A stretch of DNA of 64,000 nucleotides from Mesorhizobium sp. B4-1-3 (GCF_006439355.1 NZ_VFTG01000008.1:62001-126000), one strand, 5' to 3'. Shown: positions 37,669 through 50,370, counted from the first letter of the stretch. Notes: generated by a model not told the origin, from the sequence alone. A program made the numbers and translations.

Positions 37669-38985
37669 CTTCCCAATGCAGAACTGCGAAAAGATGACGT
37701 CGAGCAAATCCTCGACATCGACCGCGCCGACGATCCGGCCAAGACGCTCAGCCGCCAGCCGCAGCTCCTCGGCGCGCAGCTCCGGGCTGCGTCTCGACAG
37801 CGCCGCCCGCAAGAAACCCGTCGCCTCCCCAAGCAATTCGACATGGCGCAGCCTGGATGGCAGGACATCGCTCGCCTCGCCAACCGCGGCGGCGGCTCGG
37901 GACCCGATCTCGGTCAGCAAGAGATCAAGGCCGCTGCCGTCCCTGGAGGAAATCACCAGATCGTAAGCACCGACGCCGATATCGGCGATATCCGACTTGG
38001 TTCCGATTCTCAGCAGCGGGACTCCGCTTGGGACATCGCCGACAGAAACCGGGTCGGCCATATCCTCCAGCATCAGGACCAGATCCGCCTCCTTCGCTTT
38101 GGCGCGCGCCCGCTCGATCCCGATCGACTCGACCTTGCCTGCAGCCTCACGCAGCCCAGCCGTGTCGACAAGCCGGACCCTCAGCCCCTTGAGGTCCATG
38201 ACCACCTCGAGCAGATCGCGGGTCGTGCCCGGCTCATCGGTGACGATCGCGGCCTCGCGCTTCGCCAAGGCGTTGAACAGGCTGGATTTCCCGGCATTCG
38301 GTGCACCGAGGATCACCACCTCGAAACCATCGCGGATGATCTCCGCGGCCTTAAACCCTTCGATGTGCCGTTCGATTTCGCCGACCATCGCCGACAAGTC
38401 CGACCAGACCGCCTCCGAAACGGAACCCGGCACATCCTCTTCATCGGCGAAATCGATCTCCGCCTCAATCATGGCCCGCGCGTGGATCAGCCGCCGGCGC
38501 CAGCCTGAGTACAGTTCGCTCTGCGCGCCCTCGGCATTGTGCACCGCAAAGCGGCGCTGCGCCTCTGTTTCGGCATTGACCAAGTCGGCCAGCGCCTCCG
38601 TCTCGACCAGATCCAGCCGGCCGTTGAGGAAGGCGCGACGGGTGAATTCCCCCGGTTCGGCGTGCCTGACCCCTTCGAAGCTGGTGATCGTCTCCAGCAT
38701 CTTGGCCGCGACGGCGCGGCTGCCGTGGACTTGGAACTCGGCGACGTCCTCGCCGGTGAAGCTGCCGGGGCCGGGGAAGAACAGCACCAGCCCATGGTCG
38801 ATCGTCGACCCATCCGCCGCCCTGAGCGTCCGCAAATTGGTAAACCGATCCTTAATCGGCCCGGCGATCGTTTCGATCACGAATCGAGTCATCGGACCGG
38901 ACATGCGGATAACCGCGATGCCGGCGGGCAGGCGGCCGCTGGAAAGCGCTGCGATCGAATCCTTCGAAGCCATTGGCGAAATCAT
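37666..38985 (-). CDS. mnmE: tRNA modification GTPase MnmE
   Basis: A 439-residue GTPase: N-terminal formyl-THF-binding domain (AVIRMSGP, FTGEDVAEFQVHGS), then a G domain with G1 GAPNAGKSSL near residue 225, G3 DTAGLRE and G4 GTKSD, and the C-terminal CIGK motif whose Cys is conserved in all MnmE proteins. It partners MnmG for wobble-U34 modification. The first ATG at 38985 has AGGT upstream; an ATG four codons later is possible. A parS-like site covers its stop codon. Confidence 0.96.
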   Translation of the reverse strand: MISPMASKDSIAALSSGRLPAGIAVIRMSGPMTRFVIETIAGPIKDRFTNLRTLRAADGSTIDHGLVLFFPGPGSFTGEDVAEFQVHGSRAVAAKMLETITSFEGVRHAEPGEFTRRAFLNGRLDLVETEALADLVNAETEAQRRFAVHNAEGAQSELYSGWRRRLIHARAMIEAEIDFADEEDVPGSVSEAVWSDLSAMVGEIERHIEGFKAAEIIRDGFEVVILGAPNAGKSSLFNALAKREAAIVTDEPGTTRDLLEVVMDLKGLRVRLVDTAGLREAAGKVESIGIERARAKAKEADLVLMLEDMADPVSVGDVPSGVPLLRIGTKSDIADIGVGAYDLVISSRDGSGLDLLLTEIGSRAAAAVGEASDVLPSRLRHVELLGEATGFLRAALSRRSPELRAEELRLAAERLGRIVGAVDVEDLLDVIFSQFCIGK

Positions 38986-39025
38986 TTGCCGGACCTGCCG
39001 AACCGCCTAGATTAGAAGATAGAGC

Positions 39026-41110
<2,085 letters not shown>

Positions 41111-41119
41111 CACCGAGAC

Positions 41120-41222
41120 GGATGAGGGGTGTTCCAGCGGAGTGAGACGCTGGCTTTCCCTGGAGCACCCCTCATCCGTCGCCTTCGGCGACACCTTCCC
41201 CAAAGGGGGAAGGTGAGGCGGG
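41120..41222. repeat. GC-rich dispersed repeat
   Basis: gatgaggggtgttccagcgg and its inverse caccCCTCATCC form an outer stem, and inside lie ccttcggcgacaccttcccc and aaagggggaaggtga. It separates the convergent yyaL-like and rho genes and probably acts as a terminator. Confidence 0.65.
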
Positions 41223-41226
41223 CCCA

Positions 41227-42492
<1,266 letters not shown>

Positions 42493-42745
42493 TAGATAGA
42501 CTCTGGGTAGGCTTTTGGGAGGAAAATCGGCTTGGATGCGACAAATGCCGGGCGCGGCCGAAAGCGAGTGAAAGGGGCGGCGCATGACGGGAAGGAAGAC
42601 CCGTCTTTTATCGTCGGTCGCCTGAAAGAGCAAGCCGCCTTTTGCGGATCCTGGCGGGTCGGAGGAAGCTAAAGCGCGGTCCCGAACCGGAGGTCAACGT
42701 AAGCAAAAACGGAGACCGGTTCCCGGAGAAAACCACGCTCCTGAT

Positions 42746-43273
42746 CTAGAACGGCTTCACGACGACCAGGATGACGATGACGATCATCAACAATGTGGGG
42801 ATCTCGTTGACGATCCGCCAGTGCCTCGCCGGTTTTTCGTTCTTGTCCCCGGCGAATTTCCTGACTGCGGCGGCGAGATAACCATGCAGGGCCGACAGAA
42901 CGAGCACCAGCGCGATCTTGGCGTGCAGCCAGCCGCCCTGGAATGCAAAGCCTTTCCAGGCCAGCCAAAGCCCGAACACCCAGGTCACGATCATTGCCGG
43001 GTTGATGATTCCCCTGAGCAACCGTCGCTCCATAACCTTGAAGGTCTCGGACTGCACCGAACCTTTCTCCGCATCGACGTGATAGACGAAGAGCCGCGGC
43101 AGATAGAGCATGCCGGCCATCCAGGAAATGACCGCGATCACATGGATCGCCTTCGCCCAGGGATAGAAGCCGTCGCCAGCGACGAAATAGAGCAGCGCCG
43201 TCAGCGCGATGAGCACGGCAATGCCGATCACCATGCGCTTCATCGCCTGGCCAGTGCTGTTCTCGTTGCTCAT
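42746..43273 (-). CDS. hemJ: Protoporphyrinogen oxidase HemJ
   Basis: A 175-residue membrane protein with four to five hydrophobic helices; [21 protein letters not shown] carries the conserved His, and [20 protein letters not shown] another. These residues bind heme in HemJ, which oxidises protoporphyrinogen IX in organisms that lack HemG and HemY. The ATG at 43273 overlaps the hemE stop as ATGA, so hemE and hemJ are translated together, in line with heme synthesis. I see no hemH between them and rho. Confidence 0.93.
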   Translation of the reverse strand: MSNENSTGQAMKRMVIGIAVLIALTALLYFVAGDGFYPWAKAIHVIAVISWMAGMLYLPRLFVYHVDAEKGSVQSETFKVMERRLLRGIINPAMIVTWVFGLWLAWKGFAFQGGWLHAKIALVLVLSALHGYLAAAVRKFAGDKNEKPARHWRIVNEIPTLLMIVIVILVVVKPF

Positions 43274-44298
43274 CGCTGGCTCCTCACCATTTTCACCATC
43301 GCCTCGACATGCGCCACCGGCGTCTCCGGCGTGATGCCGTGACCAAGATTGAAGATCAGCGGCCCACCACTCAAAGTCTTCAAAATGGCATCGACGCCGT
43401 CGGCCAGCGCCTTGCCGCCGGCCACCAGGCGCAGCGGATCGAGATTGCCTTGCACCGCGCCGTCGCGCTGCAAGTCCTTCGCCATAGACAAAGGCACGGT
43501 CCAGTCGAGGCCGAGGCCGGCAATGCCAGTCTTCTTCCTGTAGTCGCGATAGCGCTCGCCGGCGCCCTTGGGAAAACCGATCACCGGCACATCGGGATGC
43601 GCCGCCTTTACCTGCCGCACCATCTCCGCCACCGGCTCGACGCAGAAAGCCTCGAAAGACGGTTCGTCCAGCACGCCCGACCAGGAATCGAAAATCTGCA
43701 CCGCATCGGCGCCGGCTTCGATCTGGCGGATGAGATAGGCGGCCGAATGGTCGGCCAGCGTCTTCAATAGCCTCGCGAAGGCCTCGGGCTCGCGATAGGC
43801 GAAAAGCCGGGCAGGGCCCTGGTCGGGCGTGCCATGCCCGGCGATCATATAGGTCGCCACCGTCCAGGGCGCGCCGCAGAAGCCGAGCAGCGTCGTTTCC
43901 TCGGGCAGCTTGGCCCGCAGCCGGCGCACGGTCTCGTAGACCGGTTCGAGATTCACGTGAAACACATCGCCGTTCAACGCCGGGATCTCGGCGGCCGATA
44001 TCGGCTTGAGGACTGGCCCGCGGCCCTCCTCGAAACGCACGTCCCTTCCCAAGGCATTGGGCACGACAAGAATGTCGGAGAACAGGATCGAAGCGTCGAA
44101 GCCGAAGCGTTCGATCGGCTGCAGCGTCACCTCGACGGCGAGATCCGGGTCGTAGCAGAGATCGAGGAAAGATCCGGCCCGCCTCCTTGTCTCCCTATAC
44201 TCAGGAAGATAGCGGCCCGCCTGGCGCATCATCCAGAGCGGCGGCGGTGAAACCGTCTCGCCCTTGAGGACGTCGAGCACGATCCGTTTCCCAGCCAT
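43270..44298 (-). CDS. hemE: Uroporphyrinogen decarboxylase
   Basis: A 342-residue enzyme with [19 protein letters not shown] at the N-terminus (substrate-binding Arg residues), the pocket [18 protein letters not shown] and the C-terminal [20 protein letters not shown]. It removes four acetate carboxylates from uroporphyrinogen III. In Caulobacter and Sinorhizobium this gene is adjacent to oriC, and here the region upstream shows origin features. A parS-like sequence at 43949 lies in the coding region. Confidence 0.97.
   Translation of the reverse strand: MAGKRIVLDVLKGETVSPPPLWMMRQAGRYLPEYRETRRRAGSFLDLCYDPDLAVEVTLQPIERFGFDASILFSDILVVPNALGRDVRFEEGRGPVLKPISAAEIPALNGDVFHVNLEPVYETVRRLRAKLPEETTLLGFCGAPWTVATYMIAGHGTPDQGPARLFAYREPEAFARLLKTLADHSAAYLIRQIEAGADAVQIFDSWSGVLDEPSFEAFCVEPVAEMVRQVKAAHPDVPVIGFPKGAGERYRDYRKKTGIAGLGLDWTVPLSMAKDLQRDGAVQGNLDPLRLVAGGKALADGVDAILKTLSGGPLIFNLGHGITPETPVAHVEAMVKMVRSQR
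43949..43964. promoter_or_regulatory. parS-like site in hemE
   Basis: The minus strand reads TGTTTCACGTGAATCT, matching the parS consensus at 14 of 16 positions. It encodes part of hemE (VFHVN) and could be coincidental. Confidence 0.55.
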
Positions 44299-44367
44299 CC
44301 AGCGTCCGCCTCTCTACAGCGCCGCGCGTCCTAAGATGCGCAAAGGACGCTGTAGCACTTTCATCTA

Positions 44368-44404
44368 GCGCATGATCCTTTCCGAACCTCTGGTTCGGGT
44401 CATG
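44368..44404. repeat. Inverted repeat within oriC region
   Basis: Arms CCGAACC and GGTTCGG around a TCT loop, with outer GCATGA / TCATG. Related sequences occur as dispersed repeats in rhizobial genomes, so it may not belong to the origin itself. Confidence 0.5.
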
Positions 44405-44410
44405 TGCGGT

Positions 44411-44465
44411 CTCTTAAATCAAATATCTATTTTAAAAGAGTCTTCTGATTCTAAGAGTCTGTTGG
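44411..44465. other. AT-rich candidate duplex-unwinding element
   Basis: The stretch is markedly richer in A and T than its surroundings and contains two AAGAGTCT copies spaced 17 bases apart plus three GANTC sites (GAGTC at 44438, GATTC at 44447, GAGTC at 44455). Confidence 0.7.
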
Positions 44466-44617
44466 TTATGATGGTTGCGACCTGTCCAGCCTGCGGCCCG
44501 AAAAGGCCAGTCAGCATATTGTCGCGTGCTCGCTTTCGCAATTTGGAGGGCTCTGGGGACGAAGCGGATTCAGGCTTTGGAGTCAAAAGCTTGGGCTTTC
44601 CGTCCCGAACCGTGTGC

Positions 44618-44626
44618 TGTGGATGA
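44618..44626 (-). promoter_or_regulatory. DnaA box-like site
   Basis: Minus strand TCATCCACA, 8 of 9 matches to the consensus TTATCCACA. Confidence 0.75.
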
Positions 44627-44655
44627 AATCGGCCAAGAAAAGTTGATCCCCGGTT

Positions 44656-44664
44656 TTGTCCCCA
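44656..44664 (+). promoter_or_regulatory. Weak DnaA box-like site
   Basis: TTGTCCCCA, 7 of 9 matches to TTATCCACA. Confidence 0.45.
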
Positions 44665-44695
44665 GCGCCGCGGCAAAGCCTACAGCGGGTCGAAT

Positions 44696-44704
44696 TGTGG
44701 ACAA
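44696..44704 (-). promoter_or_regulatory. DnaA box-like site
   Basis: Minus strand TTGTCCACA, 8 of 9 matches to TTATCCACA. Confidence 0.8.
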
Positions 44705-44754
44705 GCGGCCATCTGATACACTCGCTTCTTTACCCAAGGCCTGCCCATCCGGCC

Positions 44755-44763
44755 TTGTCCACA
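44755..44763 (+). promoter_or_regulatory. DnaA box-like site
   Basis: TTGTCCACA, 8 of 9 matches to TTATCCACA. Confidence 0.8.
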
Positions 44764-44764
44764 A

Positions 44765-44773
44765 TTGCCCACA
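44765..44773 (+). promoter_or_regulatory. Weak DnaA box-like site
   Basis: TTGCCCACA, 7 of 9 matches, adjacent to the strong site at 44755 in the same orientation. Confidence 0.5.
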
Positions 44774-44789
44774 GCCTGGACCCACCCCT

Positions 44790-44798
44790 TGTGAACAA
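44790..44798 (-). promoter_or_regulatory. Weak DnaA box-like site overlapping the ppsR start
   Basis: Minus strand TTGTTCACA, 7 of 9 matches; the GTG start of ppsR lies inside it, so binding could couple ppsR expression with initiation. Confidence 0.4.
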
Positions 44799-45612
44799 AC
44801 CTCAGAGCTTCTTCCATCTGCACCTGATCTCCGACGCCACCGGCGAAACGCTGCTGGCGGCCGGCCGCGCGGCGTCCGCGCAATACAAGGACGCGCGCGC
44901 CATCGAGCATATCTATCCGCTGATCCGCACCGAGAAGCAGGTCGCCAAGGTCTTCGAGGACATCGAGGAAGAGCCCGGCATCATCCTCTATACGGTCGTC
45001 GACCAGAAGCTCGCCCGCTCGATCGACGAGCGCTGCGCGGCGATGGGCCTGCCTTGCGTCTCGGTGCTGGAGCCGGTGCTCACCGTCTTCCAGTCCTATC
45101 TCGGCACGCCGGCCGGCCGCCGTGTCGGCGCCCAGCACGTGCTCGACGCCGAATATTTCCGCCGCATCGATGCGCTGAACTTCACCATGGAGCACGATGA
45201 CGGCCAGCTGCCGGCAAATATGGACGATGCCGACATCGTGCTGATCGGCATCTCGCGCACCTCGAAGACGCCGACCAGCATCTATCTCGCCAATCGCGGC
45301 ATCAAGACCGCCAACATCCCGATCGTGCTCGGCGTGCCACTGCCCGAAAGCCTGATCGCCGCCAAGACCCCCTTGGTCGTCGGCCTGGTAGCCACGGCCG
45401 AACGGATCTCGCATGTGCGGCAGAACCGCATCCTCGGCAACAGCGCCGCCTTCGTGCCGACCGACTATGTCGACCGCGCCGCCATCAACGAGGAGCTCGC
45501 CTATGCGCGCCAGCTCTGTACCAGGCATGGCTGGCCGATGATCGATGTCAGCCGCCGCTCCATCGAGGAAACGGCGGCGGCCATCGTTGCCCTGCGGGGA
45601 AAGACGAGATAA
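44791..45612 (+). CDS. ppsR: PEP synthetase/PPDK regulatory protein (DUF299)
   Basis: A 273-residue bifunctional kinase/pyrophosphorylase of the DUF299 family: [20 protein letters not shown] at the N-terminus and the P-loop-like [18 protein letters not shown] near residue 155. It regulates pyruvate phosphate dikinase or PEP synthetase by phosphorylation and dephosphorylation of Thr. It is the homologue of Rickettsia RP001, known beside oriC. GTG start at 44791 (MNKPQSFF). It begins the rightward series towards maf. Confidence 0.92.
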   Translation: MNKPQSFFHLHLISDATGETLLAAGRAASAQYKDARAIEHIYPLIRTEKQVAKVFEDIEEEPGIILYTVVDQKLARSIDERCAAMGLPCVSVLEPVLTVFQSYLGTPAGRRVGAQHVLDAEYFRRIDALNFTMEHDDGQLPANMDDADIVLIGISRTSKTPTSIYLANRGIKTANIPIVLGVPLPESLIAAKTPLVVGLVATAERISHVRQNRILGNSAAFVPTDYVDRAAINEELAYARQLCTRHGWPMIDVSRRSIEETAAAIVALRGKTR

Positions 45613-45699
45613 CGGACACCAAGCCGGATGAAGGTGGACCTGCCACCGCCGCCGAGTAGATCGAAAAGTCACGACGGATCGCATGCCTTGGAGATTGGC

Positions 45700-45785
45700 A
45701 AAAAATTCCATCGCTTCGTCATCCTAGGTCTCCGCTGCGTCGCCCCGCTCCTGCTCCGCCCTAGGGTGACGAAGTTCGTAAGGGC
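45700..45785. repeat. Imperfect hairpin copy of the cttcgtcattctaggg repeat
   Basis: The arms cttcgtcatcctagg and ccctagggtgacgaag enclose a GC-rich core. The same arms occur at 61117, 61564 and 48790, and a fragment at about 23281. It lies between ppsR and maf. Confidence 0.7.
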
Positions 45786-45834
45786 TTCGCCTTCAACGTG
45801 CCAACAGCGTGAAGGAACCATGAGGTAGTACAGC

Positions 45835-46434
45835 ATGCCCGAAAAGATCATCCTCGCCTCCGGCAGCCCGTACCGAAAAACCATGCTCGTCAATGCCGGC
45901 CTCGATATCGAGGCGGTGCCAGCAAATGTCGATGAGCGCGCGCTCGAGGCTCCGCTGAAGGACAGCGGCGTTTCGCCCGAGGATGTCGCCTCGATCCTGG
46001 CCGAGGCCAAGGCGACCGAGGTCAGCGAGCGCCAGCCAGGTTCCCTCGTGCTCGGCTGCGACCAGACGCTGTCGCTGGGCGACGAGATCTTTCACAAGCC
46101 GGCCGACATGGAAGGCGCTCGTCGCCACTTGCTCGCGCTCTCGGGCAAGACGCATCAGTTGAACAGTGCGGCCGTGCTTTGCCGGGACGGCGAGGTGCTG
46201 TGGCGCTATGTCGGCGTCGCCAGCCTCACCATGCGCAAGCTCGACCCTGCCTTCATCGGCCGGCACTTGGCCCGCGTCGGCGCTAAGGCGCTCTCCAGCG
46301 TCGGCGCCTATCAGATCGAGGGTGAAGGCATCCAGCTGTTCGAGAAGATCGAGGGCGACTATTTCACCATCGTCGGCCTGCCGCTGCTGCCGGTGCTGAC
46401 GGAACTGCGCGACCTCGGAGCCATCGATGGCTGA
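45835..46434 (+). CDS. maf: Maf-like nucleotide pyrophosphatase
   Basis: A 199-residue Maf/HAM1-like protein: [14 protein letters not shown] at the N-terminus, GCDQTLSLG near residue 75 and [20 protein letters not shown] near residue 160. It hydrolyses non-canonical or modified nucleoside triphosphates; the alphaproteobacterial type is usually assigned septum-formation inhibitor/dTTP-UTP pyrophosphatase roles. It overlaps aroE by eight bases. ATG at 45835. Confidence 0.9.
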   Translation: MPEKIILASGSPYRKTMLVNAGLDIEAVPANVDERALEAPLKDSGVSPEDVASILAEAKATEVSERQPGSLVLGCDQTLSLGDEIFHKPADMEGARRHLLALSGKTHQLNSAAVLCRDGEVLWRYVGVASLTMRKLDPAFIGRHLARVGAKALSSVGAYQIEGEGIQLFEKIEGDYFTIVGLPLLPVLTELRDLGAIDG

Positions 46435-47263
46435 GAAAAGGGCCTTCGTCACCGGACATCCGATCGCCCATTCGCGCTCGCCGAAGATCCACGGCTATTG
46501 GCTCGAGCAATACGGCATCGACGGCAGCTACCAGGCGATCGACGTCGCGCCGGCGGATTTCGCCGCGTTCCTGAAATCTCTCGGAGAGCACGGCTATTGC
46601 GGCGGCAACGTCACCATTCCGCACAAGGAAGCCGCTTTCGCCGGCGTCGTCCGCCGCGATCACGCGGCCGATGAAATCGGCGCCGTCAACACGCTGTGGT
46701 TCGAGGCTGGCGCTCTCTGGGGCGGCAATACGGACGGCTATGGCTTCGCCGCCAACCTCGACGAGCATGCGCCCGGCTGGGCGATCAACGGGCCGGCCGT
46801 GGTTCTGGGCGCCGGCGGCGCCTCCCGCGCGGTCATCCACGCGCTCAAGGAGCGTGGCATCAAGGACATCCGCATCGTCAATCGGACGCTGGCAAGGGCC
46901 GAGGAACTCAGCCGCCATTTCGGCGCCGGCGTCTCGGCGCATGGTGCGGGCGCGGTCGGCGAATTGCTTGCCGATGCCGGCCTGCTCATCAACACCACGG
47001 CGCTCGGCATGCATGGCGATGCGACGCTTTCCGCCGATCCGGCTGGCTTGCCGGACCACGCCATCGTCACCGACATCGTCTATGTGCCGCTGGAGACGCC
47101 TTTGCTCGCCGCCGCCAGGCCACGCGGCCTGAAGACGGTCGACGGGCTCGGCATGCTGCTGCATCAGGCCGTGCCCGGCTTCGAACGCTGGTTTGGCAGG
47201 AAACCCGAAGTTACGCCCGAGTTGCGGCGCATGATCATCGCCGACATCGAGGGCCATCGATGA
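46427..47263 (+). CDS. aroE: Shikimate dehydrogenase
   Basis: A 278-residue NADP-dependent enzyme of aromatic amino-acid synthesis: [18 protein letters not shown] binds shikimate near the N-terminus, [15 protein letters not shown] has the catalytic Lys, [16 protein letters not shown] is the NADP fold. The ATG at 46427 overlaps maf. Its stop overlaps coaE's start as ATGA. Confidence 0.96.
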   Translation: MAEKRAFVTGHPIAHSRSPKIHGYWLEQYGIDGSYQAIDVAPADFAAFLKSLGEHGYCGGNVTIPHKEAAFAGVVRRDHAADEIGAVNTLWFEAGALWGGNTDGYGFAANLDEHAPGWAINGPAVVLGAGGASRAVIHALKERGIKDIRIVNRTLARAEELSRHFGAGVSAHGAGAVGELLADAGLLINTTALGMHGDATLSADPAGLPDHAIVTDIVYVPLETPLLAAARPRGLKTVDGLGMLLHQAVPGFERWFGRKPEVTPELRRMIIADIEGHR

Positions 47264-47865
47264 TCGTGCTCGGCCTCACCGGATCGATCGGCATGGGCAA
47301 GTCGGCCACGGCGAAAATGTTCGCCGAGGCCGGCGTGCCGGTGCATGATTCGGACGAGACGGTGCATCGCCTCTACGCCGGCAAAGCGGCGCCTCTGGTC
47401 GAGGCGGCTTTCCCGGGCACGACTGAAGCAGGCGTGGTCGACCGCGTGAAGCTGGCGGGCCAAGTGCTCGGCGATCCGGCCGCGCTGAAGCAGCTCGAGG
47501 CGATCATTCATCCGCTGGTGCGCGCCGACGCCGATGCGTTTCTGGCGATGCACCGCGCCGCCGGCGCGCCGCTCGCCGTGCTCGACATCCCGCTTTTGTT
47601 CGAAACCGGCGGCCGCAACCGCGTCGACAAGGTCGTGGTCGTCACCGCCTCGCCCGAGATCCAGCGCGAGCGCGTGCTCGCCAGGCCGGGCATGAGCGAG
47701 GACAAATTTTTATCGATCCTCGCCAAGCAGGTGCCCGACGCCGAGAAGCGCCGCCGGGCCGATTTCATCATCGACACCGGAAATGGCTTCGAGGCGGCCC
47801 GTCAGGCGGTCGGGGCCGTCATCGGCGAATTGACGGGGGATAAGTCCGGCGGCGATCGCTCCTGA
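47260..47865 (+). CDS. coaE: Dephospho-CoA kinase
   Basis: A 201-residue kinase with Walker [18 protein letters not shown] and the CoaE pattern [14 protein letters not shown] and [13 protein letters not shown], catalysing the last step of CoA synthesis. The ATG at 47260 overlaps the aroE stop, a translational coupling. It is followed 74 bases later by dnaQ. Confidence 0.95.
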   Translation: MIVLGLTGSIGMGKSATAKMFAEAGVPVHDSDETVHRLYAGKAAPLVEAAFPGTTEAGVVDRVKLAGQVLGDPAALKQLEAIIHPLVRADADAFLAMHRAAGAPLAVLDIPLLFETGGRNRVDKVVVVTASPEIQRERVLARPGMSEDKFLSILAKQVPDAEKRRRADFIIDTGNGFEAARQAVGAVIGELTGDKSGGDRS

Positions 47866-47939
47866 CGTCCGCTGACAGCAGTCCCCATTGCCATTTTGTT
47901 CTGGTTCGTGATTCTGCTCCTTGGAGCGGATTGATTCGC

Positions 47940-48644
47940 ATGCGTGAGATCATCTTCGATACGGAAACCACCGGCCTCGATTTGCGCGAAGACCGCATCA
48001 TCGAGCTCGGCGGCGTCGAGCTGGTCAACCGTTTCCCGACCGGCCGCACCTTCCACAAATTCATCAATCCGCAAGGTCGGGCCATCCACGCCGAGGCGCA
48101 GGCCGTGCACGGCATCAGCGCCGCCGATCTGGTCGGCAAGCCGACCTTCGCCGAAATCGTCGATGAGTGGCTGGCCTTCACCGACGGCGCCAGGCTGATC
48201 GCCCACAACGCCACCTTCGACCTCGGCTTCCTCAATCTCGAATACAGCCGGCTCGGCCATCCCTCCATCGATCCGGGCCGTATCATCGACACACTCGCCC
48301 TGGCGCGCCGCAAGCATCCGATGGGCCCGAACTCGCTCGACGCGCTCTGCCGGCGCTACGGCATCGACAACACGCGCCGCACCAAACACGGCGCGTTGCT
48401 CGACTCCGAATTGCTGGCCGAGGTCTATATCGAGCTCATCGGCGGCAAGCAGGCGGCGCTGGTTCTGGAAGCCGTGGCGGTGCAGATGAACGGCGCCGGC
48501 GAGGTGGCCGATATCGACATCTCGATCGGCGCCCGGCCCATCGCCCTGCCGCCGCGGTTGAGCGAAGCGGACCGCGCGGCGCATGCCGGGCTGGTCTCGA
48601 CGCTGGGTGAAAAGGCGCTGTGGCTCAAAGTGGCGGTGGGTTGA
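47940..48644 (+). CDS. dnaQ: DNA polymerase III epsilon subunit (proofreading exonuclease)
   Basis: A 234-residue 3'-5' exonuclease: Exo I IIFDTETTGLD, Exo II LIAHNATFDLGFL and Exo III KHGALLDSELLAEVYIEL, giving the DEDDh active site. The C-terminal tail binds the alpha subunit. I chose the ATG at 47940; a TTG three codons upstream (47931) has a better placed GGAG and may be the true start. It ends the ppsR-maf-aroE-coaE-dnaQ series. Confidence 0.94.
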   Translation: MREIIFDTETTGLDLREDRIIELGGVELVNRFPTGRTFHKFINPQGRAIHAEAQAVHGISAADLVGKPTFAEIVDEWLAFTDGARLIAHNATFDLGFLNLEYSRLGHPSIDPGRIIDTLALARRKHPMGPNSLDALCRRYGIDNTRRTKHGALLDSELLAEVYIELIGGKQAALVLEAVAVQMNGAGEVADIDISIGARPIALPPRLSEADRAAHAGLVSTLGEKALWLKVAVG

Positions 48645-48694
48645 GCAGGCGCTCCTGGCGCCACCCGACGCGATTAGCCGAATCCCGCCGTGAC

Positions 48695-48855
48695 GTCGTC
48701 ATACTCGGGCTTGACCCGAGTATCCATGCCGTGACCCCGCCCGTAGGGTGCAACGGTGCAGAATTCCGTAACCCTTGCAACGCCTTAGCGTCACGGCATG
48801 GATTCTAGGGTCTGCGCGCGTCGCTTCGCTCCTTGCTTCGCCCTAGAATGACGAC
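48695..48855. repeat. Inverted-repeat element without ORF
   Basis: The left arm (48695-48735) ends atccatgccgtgac and the right arm (48790-48855) begins gtcacggcatggat and contains attctaggg...ccctagaatgacgac. The right arm matches the arms around the GIY-YIG gene at 61.1-61.6 kb. Here only about 54 bases separate the arms. Confidence 0.75.
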
Positions 48856-48894
48856 CAAGCTGTCGTAACGGCACATCCCAAAGGCCGATGGCAA

Positions 48895-48922
48895 CAAAAA
48901 AGCCCGGCGCTAAGCCGGGCTC
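48895..48922 (-). terminator. Rho-independent terminator of secB
   Basis: Read on the minus strand, AGCCCGGC pairs with GCCGGGCT around a short GCTTA-type loop and is followed by six T. It lies 26 bases after the secB stop. Confidence 0.88.
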
Positions 48923-48947
48923 TCGATATGATGTGGCGTCGTTTGCC

Positions 48948-49451
48948 TCAGCTCACCTGGACCTTGCTCGTCGCGGCCTGGTCCTCGGCAATCCTCTGCT
49001 GGAACATTTGCGCGAAGTCGATCGGATCGAGCATCAGCGGCGGGAACCCGCCATTGCGTGTGGCGTCGGCGATGATCTGGCGCGCGAAGGGGAACAGCAG
49101 GCGCGGGCATTCGATGAAGAGCAGCGGCAGCATGTGCTCCTGCGGGAAGCCCGAGATGGCGAAGACGCCGCCATAGACCAGCTCGACGTTGAACAGGACT
49201 TCCTGGTCGAAGGACGCCTTGGCGTTCAGCGTCAGGTTGACGTCGAACTGCTTGTCCGAAAGCGGGTTGGCGTTGACGTTGACATTGATGGCGATGCCTG
49301 GAGCCTTGTCGCGGCCGCGCAGCGAGTTCGGCGCGCCGGGGCTTTCGAAGGACAGGTCCTTCACATATTGCGCAAGCACATTGAGCGAGGGCTGGTTCTG
49401 GGTGCCGTTGCCGTTGGCGGCGCCGGTCGCGGCGTCATCGTTGCTGGCCAT
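48948..49451 (-). CDS. secB: Protein-export chaperone SecB
   Basis: A 167-residue Sec[21 protein letters not shown] at the N-terminus, [16 protein letters not shown], then the conserved [18 protein letters not shown] and [13 protein letters not shown]. It holds preproteins unfolded and delivers them to SecA as a tetramer. It lies on the minus strand, opposite to most genes around. A strong terminator follows. Confidence 0.96.
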   Translation of the reverse strand: MASNDDAATGAANGNGTQNQPSLNVLAQYVKDLSFESPGAPNSLRGRDKAPGIAINVNVNANPLSDKQFDVNLTLNAKASFDQEVLFNVELVYGGVFAISGFPQEHMLPLLFIECPRLLFPFARQIIADATRNGGFPPLMLDPIDFAQMFQQRIAEDQAATSKVQVS

Positions 49452-49571
49452 GAGCCTTAGTCCTTTTGCCTGGGCAGCATTGCTGACCGGATTGAAATCG
49501 CGGGTTCGCTACCATGGCCTGCCGGACAAAACAAGTTTTGCCGCCTGTGCCGGGCGACAGGTCCGGGACCA

Positions 49572-49640
49572 ATGCATGTCGCCCAAAAGTGCGCAGCGGT
49601 TTGGGAAAACGACACGCATCAAACAAATACTAAAAGCGTG
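49572..49640. repeat. Degenerate dispersed repeat
   Basis: tcgcccaaaagtgcgcagcgg then tttgggaaaacgacacgca resembles the repeat at 51081 (gccgaaaagtg...gcggttttcgg). No gene is seen in the secB-fxsA gap. Confidence 0.45.
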
Positions 49641-49671
49641 ACGTGCGATTCCGCTTCGACGCGACGCGCTT

Positions 49672-50166
49672 TTAGTCGTTCTTCAGCCGCCTCCATGGCG
49701 AATTGTGGTCCGGCCGGTTCGGATAATCGTCGCGCGAATAGTCGCTGTCGTCGAGATCGATGACGGTGTCGCGCCGGCGGGCCGAAAAGCCGCTGCTGAA
49801 GCTGGTTGCCATAACGATGCGGTTCTTGAGCAGGCGCCAGGCGAAGTCGCGCACCGGCGGCAGCAAGAGAAGAATGGCAAAGATGTCGGTAATGAAGCCC
49901 GGGATGATCAAAAGGATCGCCGCCAGCACGATCATCGCGCCATGCGCGAGCTGGCGGCTTGGGTCGCGTCCGGCATCCATTTCCGTGCGCACCCGCGTCA
50001 TGACGCCGAAACCCTGGTGCCGAAGCAGCAGGCTGCCGGCGACGCTGGACAGGATGACCAGCCCGACCGTCGCCAGGGCGCCGATTTCGCGGCCGACGAT
50101 GACGAAGCCTGCGATCTCCAGCAGCGGCAGCAGGAGCAGGAACAGCGGGATGAAGGAAAGGCGCAA
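49672..50166 (-). CDS. fxsA: FxsA family membrane protein
   Basis: A 164-residue inner-membrane protein: LLPLLEIAGFVIVGREIGAL, then TVGLVILSSVAGSLLLRHQG and MIVLAAILLIIPGFITDI, three to four hydrophobic helices in the FxsA order, followed by a polar C-terminus with SDYSRDDYP. FxsA counteracts F exclusion of phage T7 in E. coli; the natural role is unknown. It diverges from the Tim44-domain gene with 204 bases between. ATG at 50166. Confidence 0.9.
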   Translation of the reverse strand: MRLSFIPLFLLLLPLLEIAGFVIVGREIGALATVGLVILSSVAGSLLLRHQGFGVMTRVRTEMDAGRDPSRQLAHGAMIVLAAILLIIPGFITDIFAILLLLPPVRDFAWRLLKNRIVMATSFSSGFSARRRDTVIDLDDSDYSRDDYPNRPDHNSPWRRLKND

Positions 50167-50370
50167 AGTTTCGACCGATCGCTTTCTTCTTTTGTGGCGC
50201 GAGCGGACGATCGCCGCTGGCCTTGTCGCCTTTAGATAGGTATGGCTGCCTTTGATTTGAATGATAGCGCCTGCCGTTCTATATGCTTTGGGTGTTGTAC
50301 GCTATGCGACCGCGATTCCCGAGGGGTTTACGCCGGTCCGGCAAGGACAGGGATCGAGTTGGCGGAAAAT

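Larger units (their letters stand above)
44330..44800. other. oriC: Probable chromosomal replication origin oriC
   Basis: This gene-free region between hemE and ppsR holds an AT-rich stretch (about 44411-44465, with TTAAATCAAATATCTATTTT), two direct repeats AAGAGTCT within it, five GANTC sites and at least six DnaA-box-like 9-mers on both strands (listed in separate entries). Flanking genes diverge. The hemE / RP001-type gene (ppsR) junction is the known origin site in Caulobacter and is hemE-adjacent in Sinorhizobium. Other gaps in the window lack this combination. Confidence 0.85.
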
